Shown here one piece after another: positions 1 through 8,544 of a DNA stretch of 64,000 nucleotides. The position numbers and the translations under genes are program-made. Source of the DNA: Paraphaeosphaeria minitans (taxonomy: Eukaryota; Ascomycota; Dothideomycetes; Pleosporales; Didymosphaeriaceae); the NCBI GenBank assembly GCA_015832175.1, contig WJXW01000017.1:558001-622000 (forward strand), given 5' to 3'. A model generated the notes under the pieces. The model was not told where the DNA came from and ran no database searches. It worked only from the letters and a program-made list of their open reading frames with translations. Each line of letters starts with the position of its first letter. Position 1 is the stretch's first letter.

Positions 1-83
1 ATGAGTGGAAAGCAACAGTTCTCTTGTGCGATGAATGAGTGGAAAGCAACGATTCTCTTGTGCGACGAGTGAGTGGAAAGCAG
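1..83. repeat. 34-bp direct repeat, about 2.4 copies
   Basis: Two near-identical 34-bp units lie at 1-34 and 35-68, followed by a partial third unit to about 83. Each unit begins with GAGTGGAAAGCA. The array may continue to the left of the window. No coding sense is apparent. Confidence 0.8.
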
Positions 84-198
84 AGTGCTGATGATGAATC
101 CGTCCGAGCGTGGTAGTGACGCAGCAGGTGTCAACAGAAGGTCAGCAGAGTCGGTGAAACAGCCTGCGAGCCCAACGATACGGTAGGCAAACAGGAGG

Positions 199-545
199 GT
201 GAGTGTGTGAGTGTGTGAGTGTGTGAGCGTGTGAGTGTGTGAGCGTGTGAGTGTGTGAGCGTGTGAGTGTGTGAGTGTGTGAGTGTGTGAGTGTGTGAGC
301 GTGTGAGTGTGTGAGTGTGTGAGTGTGTGAGTGTGTGAGTGTGTGAGCGTGTGAGTGTGTGAGTGTGTGAGTGTGTGAGTGTGTGAGCGTGTGAGTGTGT
401 GAGCGTGAGTGTGTGAGTGTGTGAGCGTGTGAGTGTGTGAGTGTGTGAGCGGGTGAGTGGGTGAGTGGGTGAGTGGGTGAGTGGGTGAGTGGGTGAGTGG
501 GTGAGTGGGTGAGAGGGTGAGTGGGTGAGTGGGTGAGTGGGTGAG
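199..545. repeat. 8-bp GTGA-type minisatellite
   Basis: The block is a long run of 8-bp units, mostly GTGTGAGT with GTGTGAGC variants up to about 448. It then changes to GGTGAGTG units up to about 545. The minus strand is open across it and would encode a Thr/His/Ser repeat protein, but that frame is a by-product of the repeat period and I do not call it a gene. Confidence 0.9.
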
Positions 546-965
546 AGGGATCCAAGTTGGGAGCGACGTGCATGATGTAGGGGCGTTGGGCGGGGGCTAA
601 TCGGGCAGGCTCGACTAGGCTCCAGGAATTGCAGGGCAGGGGTGGAGATTTGGCAGGAGCAAGGGGGAGACTTGGCAGGAGCAAGGCGGAGGAGAGAAGA
701 AAGAACATGTCCCGGCCCCTAGACTATCCTATTGCGAGGGCATGCGGCACGGATGTGAAAGGAGGCAAAGGCCCGCGATCCAGGCGGGCGGGTATCCAGG
801 CATGGAAAAGGAGAAAAGGGGAGGCGTCAGACGGGTGAGAGAATGGCAGGAAGACGCTAGACTCCCTATTCCCACCAGTGCGGTCGGGCCCCCGAATTGA
901 CGAATGTGCTTTCGGCTGCTCCTAGCCGGCTTCCCCCAACGCCACCGCTGACCAAGGTTGCCCCC

Positions 966-1118
966 CTGAGTGGACAGCCCCCGACTGCCCCCGACCTGAG
1001 TGGATAGCCCCCGTCTGGAGTGGACACCCCGACCTGAGTGGATAGCCCCCGTCTGGAGTGGACACCCCGACCTGAGTGGATAGCCCCCGTCTGGAGTGGA
1101 CACCCCCGACCTGAGTGG
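966..1118. repeat. 38-bp tandem repeat
   Basis: Units starting with CTGAGTGGATAGCCCCCG recur at about 996, 1034, 1072 and 1111, a 38-bp period, with a divergent copy from 966. Each unit has two halves (CTGAGTGGA and CTGGAGTGGA) that resemble each other, so the unit itself may be an older duplication. It lies about 300 bp upstream of the gene at 1430. Confidence 0.85.
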
Positions 1119-1305
1119 AGCCTGGGCTTGCCACTTCTGGGTCCAACGCGCGCGCCCGTTGCTCAACCACACCTTTGGGATCTGCGCCGTCTGCTTGGCA
1201 TCGCTGAGCACAAGACCCTGTTCGCCTTATGCCTTATGTACCCGCCACACCCCACGCGCTGAGCACTCCTCCTGCTCGTCGATAGTCCATCCCCGACCTC
1301 AAGGC

Positions 1306-1400
1306 AGATCAGATCAGATCAGAATAGACCAGACCAGACCAGACCAGACCGGATCAGACCAGATCGGATCAAAACACATCAGGTCAGATCAGATCACATC
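1306..1400. repeat. 5-bp AGATC/AGACC repeat upstream of a start codon
   Basis: A degenerate pentanucleotide run (AGATC, AGACC, GGATC and variants) fills about 95 bp and ends 30 bp before the ATG at 1430. It probably lies in the promoter or 5' leader of that gene. The first half is GATC-rich and the centre AGACC-rich. Confidence 0.75.
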
Positions 1401-1429
1401 GACCTTGATCCACTGCCGCCGCCACCACC

Positions 1430-2101
1430 ATGGCTTTCCTCTTCCGCGACTTCTCCTTCGACGCTCCCTCGCGCCTGCCCGACCACCACCACCTTCACCA
1501 CCACCACACGGAAAGCGCAACCCTCAGCGTGTCACCCACCTCCACATTGCCAATGCTATTTCCTGCACGCCCGCCAACGCCTCCCCCCTCGAGCTGCGAT
1601 ATCAACGATCTGGCCCAGGCGCTCACCAGGCAGCACTTGCGGCTCGTCGTCGACCCCAACTTCAGAGCCAGCAACGAGCCGCTTACGCCCCCAAGCGACC
1701 ACGACACCTTTGAGAAGCACATGCCGCCGCCGCCCCAGCTCTCACTATCCACCGCCCGGATGAACGCTGCGACCCTCCGCATGCGGCGTCAGGCCAACGT
1801 GCGCATGCAGTCCTCGCTAGCACACGTCAAGGACATCTCCTCGCTGGTCGAGAAGATGATCAAAGTCGACCAGTGCAACGTCTGCGAGCCCAAGTCGAAG
1901 CCGTCACCATCACCCGCCGTGGACGACGACGAGGGCGTGCACATGGACTACACCCCCACGGCTAAAGAGCAGATCCGCTCCATGCTGCCGTTGTACCGGG
2001 CTGGCGACCGCCTTGACGGCAGTACGAGGGTCTCCAAAAAACCACGCGTGCGGAAGTCGACCGGCTCCATCTCGAGGTTCGCGAGCAAGCACTCGCGGTG
2101 A
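1430..2101 (+). CDS. hypothetical protein, 223 aa, basic C-terminus
   Basis: Single open frame with a strong start context (CCACCACCATGG). I do not recognise the family. The N-terminus has a His-rich run (about residues 20-26) and a Pro-rich stretch (47-54). Residues 105-145 are Arg/Met/Leu-rich and probably helical, followed by a CxxC pair (CNVC, about 149-152). The last 25 residues are very basic (KKPRVRK), a possible nuclear localisation signal. There is no signal peptide or membrane segment. Codon use is GC-rich at third positions, like the neighbouring genes, which supports real coding. It is followed by a pyrimidine-rich 3' flank. Role unknown; a nuclear protein is only an inference from the basic tail. 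Confidence 0.6.
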   Translation: MAFLFRDFSFDAPSRLPDHHHLHHHHTESATLSVSPTSTLPMLFPARPPTPPPSSCDINDLAQALTRQHLRLVVDPNFRASNEPLTPPSDHDTFEKHMPPPPQLSLSTARMNAATLRMRRQANVRMQSSLAHVKDISSLVEKMIKVDQCNVCEPKSKPSPSPAVDDDEGVHMDYTPTAKEQIRSMLPLYRAGDRLDGSTRVSKKPRVRKSTGSISRFASKHSR

Positions 2102-2634
2102 CCGCTTTCCCTTTTTCTTTTTCTTTTTCTTTTGATTCGATGCATTGCGACGGCGTTTGGGATTCGGTTGGGACGGTTGGACGCGTTAGATACCACTTGC
2201 TTTTCACATGGGGCCCGAGGGCCCAGGAAGACCGGGGAAGACCGGGCACGAAGACTATCGATATGGGATAGCATTGTAATAGCAGAGGGACGTTGGGACA
2301 GGACAGGACAGGACCTTCACTGATTAGGTAGAAGAGCTCCCTGCGTGGTGGAGCCTCGGCGAGTTACCGCACATGTGAATACAAGCACATGACCGCATCA
2401 TGCATGCCTTCATCTTGCAGCGAAGTTCGTTTCCCATGTCAAAAGTCGACCTGCGCCGTTGCATCTGCTCCGTAATGTGTGTCCACGTGACTGCGCGATG
2501 GGGCCGCCCGCAAATCCCCAGCATCGGTACCTGAGACCGAGACCCACCCGGACTGTTCAAACCTGGCAGCATGCCTCTGACCGCAACCGCAACCGCCAAC
2601 CGCCAACCGCCAACCGCCAACGTCACGCCTCACC
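2102..2634. other. intergenic, 533 bp
   Basis: Between two plus-strand genes. It holds a CTTTTT-rich run just after the stop codon (about 2106-2132), a short GGACA repeat near 2298-2316, and CAACCGC repeats at about 2586-2620 directly before the next ATG. I see no gene in it. Confidence 0.6.
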
Positions 2635-3515
2635 ATGGCCGTCCGACGCACCTCGGTAGAGGCCCTCTCGCAGCGCTTGCTCCACCTGCGCATCAGCCCG
2701 CGGCCCGCCAACCTCTCCGAAAGCCGCGAGATCTACCGCTTGCTGCAGCGCTTCGGCGAAGTCTCAAAGTACTACCACCTGCAGGTAGTCTCCCCCCTTT
2801 CCCCCTTTCCCACCCTCCACCCGCAGCGCGAGCTAAGAGGAAAACGCTGTCGCAGTTTGAATACCACTCGCCAGCGCCCAACTCGGCGCTCCTCATCTAC
2901 CGCGACGCCGCCGCCGCGCAAGCCGCCCTCGCCGCCTCCCCCATCCGCTTCGCCCTCGAGCGCGCCCAGCACGAACCCAAGACTGCCCCTCAAGCAGACG
3001 ACTACAACTTCTCCCTCTTCGACGACACCGACGCCGACGCCGACGCCGAAGCCCCGCCGGTCCTCCAAATGACCCCCGGCATCGAAGAGATGCTCGCGCC
3101 CTCGACGCTCCTCACACGCACATCCCCCACCCCCGACCTCACGCCCCCCTTGTCCACCGCCGCCACCACCACCACCGAGCCGCCCCTGCCCCTCACGCCC
3201 CCGCGCAAGCCGGTCAAAACCGAGAGCCGCTGGTTCCAAGTCACCGTCGACCGCAGCCGCGTCATCCACCAGGACTACATCGAGCGGCAGCCGCTCTGGA
3301 GCCGGTTCGAGCCCATGCGCACCCTGCCGCAGCTGGACCTGATCAGCACGGTCCCGCATCCCGGCCTCAGCGACATCGGCAAGCGGCCGCCGCACGCCTA
3401 CCGCACGCCCACCCACGTGCTGGCCGCCATGAATCGGCATCTGCACCATGGGCAGGAGAGTCTGTTGAAGATGTGGGAGGAGGCCGAGGGCGGCGACGGG
3501 AAATGGACTGGGTGA
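2635..3515 (+). CDS. RRM-like hypothetical protein, two exons
   Basis: Exons 2635-2784 and 2856-3515; the 71-bp intron has a GTAGTC donor and CGCAG acceptor and joins in phase 0, giving 269 aa. The ATG sits in CACCATGG. Residues about 15-80 look like one RNA-recognition-type beta-alpha-beta fold: a strand (LLHLRIS), a helix with EIYRLLQRFGEV, a strand with SALLIYRD, then an Ala-rich helix (AAAAQAALAA). The middle is acidic and then Pro/Thr-rich (about 105-175). A conserved-looking C-terminal part (about 180-260) contains SRWFQVTVDRSRV. The intron lies inside the RRM-like part, which supports the splice. I infer RNA binding from the fold pattern only; no RNP motif is clear and the family name is not known to me. 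Confidence 0.6.
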
Positions 3516-3930
3516 TGGGCTTGCGTGGAGAGATGAGAGGATGGGTGTCTGGGTTGCGCGGGTCTGGGACGGAAACGTCAAAAAACGCCGCGATGCGCCC
3601 TTGGGGACAGTGTGCCAGTCGTGCTGGACACGGTGTACTGGGCGCCACAAGGAGCACGTTGGCACCTGCGCTGCCGGTCAGACGCAGCCCGCCGAGGAGA
3701 ACGCATCTGGAAGCGCAGGCTGTTCCTCGGACGGTGGTGATGCGAAGCAGGGCCAGGGCGAGGAACGAAGTAATCCTGCCATGGGAGGGCAGAAGACCGA
3801 GTGACGGTGCTTCCGCAAACACATGCCCGCCACGATCGGGCCATGAGCAGAAGCCATTGCATGTGTTGTACGATAGCTAAGCCGCGTAGATGGGACACAC
3901 GGAATCAAAGAAACATGGTAAGATTCTCAT

Positions 3931-4009
3931 CTCATCATCCAAGCCGAGTATAAAAAGACATCATCCAAGCCGAGTATAAAAAGATTCATCATCCAAGCCG
4001 AGTATAAAA
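3931..4009. repeat. 27-bp repeat, three copies, each with TATAAAA
   Basis: Three copies of a unit CATCATCCAAGCCGAGTATAAAA, spaced about 27 bp, lie between two convergent genes. Every copy carries a TATA-box-like TATAAAA. No open frame follows closely enough to make these an obvious promoter. Confidence 0.8.
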
Positions 4010-4236
4010 CACCACATCAAGCGTCCATGGGCACAACGTCCACGGCACAAAATCATGCATCCCATCCTTTTCCGTACACGTTACGCCGTTGACAAAGAAA
4101 TGGGTATATGAGGGATGCCGACTGCGCCCCTGGGTCCGGAGGAAAACGGGGTATTCTCATGCAAACAAACGCCAGACTCGGAATGCACCCCCTCCCCAAA
4201 AAGAAAAGGCGATGACGCCAAAACACACAAGAGAAG

Positions 4237-7200
4237 CTAATCGTCGTCGCTGTCGCCCAGGTCGATGACCTCGACCGTTTGCGTCACCGGCGGCCTGTGC
4301 TGCCCGGAGGGCTTGGCAAAGCTCGTCCGAACACGCCCAACATCGTCACCGTGGTCAGCCACACCTTCTCTGACTTCTGGCTTTGGTTTCCAAGAACCAT
4401 CCTCACTCATAACGATTGCCCGTGTTTTCAGAAGCCCCTGCTTTTCCAGGTCGCTGCGGACCTCTTGCAAGAAGCCATCGACGACGAGAAGAGGTGGCCT
4501 GGCATCGCCGTTGCAGATGGGACACTTCCAGCTGTCCGGCACTGTGGAATCGGCGTTTATCTTGCGTGTTGAGAGAAACGTCTCCAGATCGAAACAATCA
4601 AAGTGGTCGCACGCCCGACTGCGAACAGGAATCTTGCATATCTCGGACATACTGAACGGGTCGAACAACGCAATGTTCAAAGTGCTGTTCACAACCGCAA
4701 TCTCATCATCGGCAGTACCCGTGCCCGAGAGCTTGTGCCGGATACGCTGCCTGGTCGTCGCTGCTGAGATGTGCTGCTCTGTCAGAATGGTCCGCATCAA
4801 CGCGCCGTGAAATTTGGCTCCCAAAACCTCGATGGCGATGAGATAGTTGCCGAAATTCTGGTTTTCTGGCGCTCGGACGAGGCTGATCTCCAGAATGTTT
4901 TCCCCCACCTTGACCAGCGAAGTGAGGTCGATCGGTAGATCTCTCCCATAGTATAGCTTTTTACGCTGCTCGAGAGGCTTGCTATTGAGCTGAAAGAAAC
5001 TGAAAGGTATCCACGAGGTATCGCTGGTTGCCCACCTATGCGGATTGAAATCCTGGGCAGGATTCCACTTCACGCAACGGAGACGAAGCATGGAGCTCGT
5101 TTCGTCAATAACCCGAACCGGTAGGCCACCCGCTTCACCTTGGTCATTCTTTGGTATCGTCGCCATTTGTTCGGGTGACAATGTAAAAGCCCACTTTTCA
5201 ACCCTGTTGCGTGCGTCCACGAGACGTCGAGGCTTCCCCACAAAATCCTGCACGTACAGATACAGACGTTCTTTTGTCTTTGAGCGCAGGGTGGGGCTCC
5301 TGAGGTGAGCTTGGTGGAGTGCAAATCGGGCCGGGTGAGGCATATGTTGCTGAGGCTCACGATGCCCTGGGGGAGGAATGAGTAATCGACGTGGCTGTGG
5401 TTGAACTTCGGATTGGCGCTGGAGCTGGTGGCGAGGTCGTTGTGTCGCAGATAGCGGTCCTGGATACATATGTGGTTGAGGTAGTGAAAGCCGATGATTG
5501 TATTCCGATAGCGTACGCTGTGGTTGCCGAGGGTGCGGCAATGAAGTTGTAGGATAGTTACTTTCTAGAACCGGTACCTGGTGGATGGCGCGAAAACCTT
5601 CGAGGGCATCTCTGGCTACAGGAGCGTAGATATCGCGCAGTCTTGTGAAGCTCTCGAACCAATAACGCATCTCTAATCTGCGTTCGCGTTCCAAATCATG
5701 TGCCTGGCTTCGGCGACGGTAGAAAGTCTCTTGTGTCGATGAGAAGCACTGTAGTGCGGCATGCTCGTGTTGATTAAGAATGTCTCCTGGCGGCAGTCCT
5801 TGTTTAACCCATAGGCGTCTGACGGCGGCAGTGAAGACTATTGTCTGCAACTGTCTTGATCTGATGCCAAGGTCGTCTGCCAATTCGTGCATCGTGGGTG
5901 GGAGATCTCGTTCGTTGCATAGCTTCTTCAACTCAAAGTATCTGGGAGACCGGTTCATCAAGTCGCTGAAATTGTTGACATCAGAGCGAAACTGAGACGG
6001 ATTGAGCTTGGCCCAAAGATGCAGAGGAATGGGAAATCGAACAAAGAATTCCTGTGTAGCAGGGTGCAAACCGTGGTTGAGATCAAGAGCTTCGCTGAGA
6101 AAAAGCTCGGTCCGACTCGCATGTTTGTTTTCCCTGATGCTAGCAGGCAACGCTTTCTGGTCGAGCGACAATAGACAATAGAAATGATGGGTTATCAGAT
6201 AGTCCCAGTCCATTTGTTGCGCTGCGTGCTCTAGAGCTGTAAGACGCTTATGATCGGAAGTGTCTGGAGGAACCGTGGAATGAAAGCGAGTCAGCTCTTG
6301 GAGAATATGTGCTCGCAGATTCATTGGTGCATAGGGGGTGTCTCGCGTGTCCCAGTTGTTTCCAAGACGGGCTCCCGAGGTAAGAGATGGTTGGTGTGTG
6401 CTTGGAAAAGGTGGGGTCGGAGGGTTCGGATGCGTCTGACTTGGATCACGTTGCTGGGCCGAGGATTGTTGGAGTGGCACCTGTTGTCGGGGGCGGTATT
6501 GTGACTGGTTGCTGCTTGATTGTCCGAAGCCCGGACTGCAAGGCTGATGCATAGCTGGGCTCTCGCCATGTATCTGATGCAATGTTGGACCCTCGCGATG
6601 TATCCGATGCAGTGTTGGACTCTCGCTCTGCGTTTGGCCTGCTGAGACCCGTGGATCCACGTCCTGTAGATCAATGTAAACGCTTGAGGTCCTCGGTGGC
6701 GGTGCTGCGAATGATGGACGTGTTCGTTTGTTCGCTAACAACGGGCTGGTCCCCGCGGACGGTCGTTTGGGTGCTGCAGCTCCCTGCCGTGCGCCTTCGA
6801 GGAAAGCTTCGTCTAGAGAGAGGTGGCCAGGTTGTTGGTCGTCGCCGGTGCTTTGTGTCGCGTGAGCGGGAGCATGAGATACGATGGCATGGTAGTCCAA
6901 ATGGGCGTCTTCGCTGGGAGAAGGGGACGGAAGAACGGCGGTGGGCGAGGGCAAACGAGGTCCGTTGGGTGGATGTGATAGGACGTTGGCAAGCTGTGGG
7001 GAGGTCGAGTTGGATGCGGGCTCTTCGCGCGCTGCTCCACGCGTGGGGGCCTGCCTTGGCTCAGCGTCAGCGTCAGCGTATTCTTCAGGATACCGGCGGC
7101 GTTTTCTAGGAACGTCTGTTGGTAGATGCGAGGGGAGGATAGGCGGGGTAGCTGGGACGATTCCCGGGTTCATCCAGCTCTTCTGTCGGCCACCCAGGTT

Positions 7201-7281
7201 GCCCAGCACATGGTTCAGAGTAACGCGAGTCGCGACGTCCTTGTCGGCTGCTGGTGGAGCGGGGCGTCCACCACGGGTCAT
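4237..7281 (-). CDS. SUMO E3 ligase of the Siz/PIAS family
   Basis: Uninterrupted frame of 1014 aa. Residues about 1-330 are low-complexity (Pro, Ser, Gln). Residues about 665-830 match a PINIT domain (KERLYLYVQDF near its start, then IPFSFFQLNSK and the strand-rich LEISLVRA region). An SP-RING follows at about 870-935: C and H in ACDHFDCFD, then CPICNG, the pattern of MIZ-type zinc fingers. The family transfers SUMO from Ubc9 to nuclear substrates; the SP-RING recruits Ubc9 and PINIT helps position SUMO or substrate. The protein ends in VEVIDL followed by an acidic GDSDDD tail, a typical SUMO-interacting motif. No SAP domain is evident at the N-terminus, unlike yeast Siz1, so it resembles the SAP-less fungal forms. 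Its start faces that of the Boi-type gene across 1.26 kb. Confidence 0.88.
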   Translation of the reverse strand: MTRGGRPAPPAADKDVATRVTLNHVLGNLGGRQKSWMNPGIVPATPPILPSHLPTDVPRKRRRYPEEYADADAEPRQAPTRGAAREEPASNSTSPQLANVLSHPPNGPRLPSPTAVLPSPSPSEDAHLDYHAIVSHAPAHATQSTGDDQQPGHLSLDEAFLEGARQGAAAPKRPSAGTSPLLANKRTRPSFAAPPPRTSSVYIDLQDVDPRVSAGQTQSESPTLHRIHREGPTLHQIHGESPAMHQPCSPGFGQSSSNQSQYRPRQQVPLQQSSAQQRDPSQTHPNPPTPPFPSTHQPSLTSGARLGNNWDTRDTPYAPMNLRAHILQELTRFHSTVPPDTSDHKRLTALEHAAQQMDWDYLITHHFYCLLSLDQKALPASIRENKHASRTELFLSEALDLNHGLHPATQEFFVRFPIPLHLWAKLNPSQFRSDVNNFSDLMNRSPRYFELKKLCNERDLPPTMHELADDLGIRSRQLQTIVFTAAVRRLWVKQGLPPGDILNQHEHAALQCFSSTQETFYRRRSQAHDLERERRLEMRYWFESFTRLRDIYAPVARDALEGFRAIHQVPVLESNYPTTSLPHPRQPQRTLSEYNHRLSLPQPHMYPGPLSATQRPRHQLQRQSEVQPQPRRLLIPPPGHREPQQHMPHPARFALHQAHLRSPTLRSKTKERLYLYVQDFVGKPRRLVDARNRVEKWAFTLSPEQMATIPKNDQGEAGGLPVRVIDETSSMLRLRCVKWNPAQDFNPHRWATSDTSWIPFSFFQLNSKPLEQRKKLYYGRDLPIDLTSLVKVGENILEISLVRAPENQNFGNYLIAIEVLGAKFHGALMRTILTEQHISAATTRQRIRHKLSGTGTADDEIAVVNSTLNIALFDPFSMSEICKIPVRSRACDHFDCFDLETFLSTRKINADSTVPDSWKCPICNGDARPPLLVVDGFLQEVRSDLEKQGLLKTRAIVMSEDGSWKPKPEVREGVADHGDDVGRVRTSFAKPSGQHRPPVTQTVEVIDLGDSDDD

Positions 7282-8544
7282 GTCGGAGTCGAGATCTAAG
7301 CGGTCGATGTTGGGAGTGATGTGGCCTTTGCAAGGATCCGTCGACCAGTGACGGCAGATGTGGTCTCTCGGACGAGATCATGCTTGACGACACGCGCAGG
7401 CAACGATGGCAATGCTATGGCATGGCACGGGGGTTGGGACTGCGGAAGCTGCGATGGGGAGGCGTGAAGAGGGAAGGAGGGGGGGATGGGAGGATTGGAG
7501 GAAAGAAGGAAGCAAGCACCGGGGAGGGGGAGGGGGAGGGGAGGGGGAAGGCGCGACTTTGGACGTGGATGCGGACGCGTGCGTGGGGAAGTCGCGGCGA
7601 GAAGTCGAGTTGTCGCTTCCGCAAATGCACGACGCACCGGCGCCAAGCAGCCAGAGTACGAACGAGTCTCTAGAGCCTCTAGATAGATGGAAGTCTCATA
7701 GAGCAGCTAGGTAGACAGACGTCTCATAGAGCAGCTAGATAGACGGATACTTGCCGTTTGCCATTGCCTACGGTGTAATCATCGTCTACGGTGCAATCAT
7801 CATCTGCGGTGCAATCATCATCTGCGGTGCAATCATCATCTGCGGTGCAATCATCATCCACGGTGCAATCATCATCCACGGTGCAATCAGACCGTGTACC
7901 TACTGTGTATTCAGCCTCACAGATTAGATACCTATTTATCTAGGTGCGGCAGCGCGCGAAAAGTAGAGCCGCGGGCGTAGGATTCCTACTGAACTTGACC
8001 TGGGGCCGTTTGCGCTGCTCGTCACGCATGCCTTATTCGTCGCTCGTCACGCATGCCGTATTCGTCACATAGGTAATCTCATTCTCCAATCTATCTGGGA
8101 GACTTGCAGGGACCACAGCCAGCTTTCGCCTTCGCCTTCGCCCTCGCCCTCGCCTTCGCCCAACAGCGCGCTATTCTCCTCGTACAGCCCGCCGCCCGCC
8201 GCCCGCAGCCCCCTCACCCAGCGACACGATTCCGCACGCAGCCAGCACCGCCCAACGACAAAGAAGCCGCCCCTCTGCGACCTCGTCCTGCCCACCGTCC
8301 TCGTCCTGCCCGTCGCCCCCTCTGCCTCTGCCTCTGCCTCGCCTCTGCTGTGAGCCCGCGCTGCCTCCTATCTTGTCCCGGCCCACGGCTTTGGCTGTGC
8401 AGTCCTCTACCGCCCGCCACGTCTAGTGCCTACCTTTCGTGGCTGCATCATGGTCCGCATTCACCACGGCCCACGGTGAATCGTCGCGTCTCCTTAGTGC
8501 ATCATCCCTCTCTTACACTCGACTCGTACCTCTTGTGACCCACC
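7282..8544. promoter_or_regulatory. divergent intergenic region with repeats
   Basis: This 1.26-kb region separates the divergent SUMO ligase and Boi-type genes and must carry both promoters. It contains a 29-bp duplication with TCTCATAGAGCAGCTAG (about 7690-7742), the 18-bp array at 7770-7888, a two-copy repeat GCTCGTCACGCATGCC (about 8018-8065), and a TTCGCC run at about 8127-8160. Long open frames in 8104-8538 are GC-rich by-products of low-complexity leader sequence. Confidence 0.5.
7770..7888. repeat. 18-bp tandem array, about 6-7 copies
   Basis: Units of the form GGTGCAATCATCATCTGC repeat about every 18 bp with C/G and TCTG/TCCA changes between copies. The ordered, nearly exact period and the position inside a divergent promoter make it a candidate protein-binding array or simply a variable-number repeat. 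Confidence 0.85.

Noticed and set aside
142..708. 188-codon minus-strand frame of Thr/His/Ser repeats
   Set aside because: It follows the 8-bp minisatellite exactly; the 8-bp period and lack of stops explain the openness.
8104..8538. 144-codon frame upstream of the Boi-type gene
   Set aside because: Pro/Ala-rich low-complexity translation of the TTCGCC/CTCTGC-rich leader; overlapping frames are equally open.
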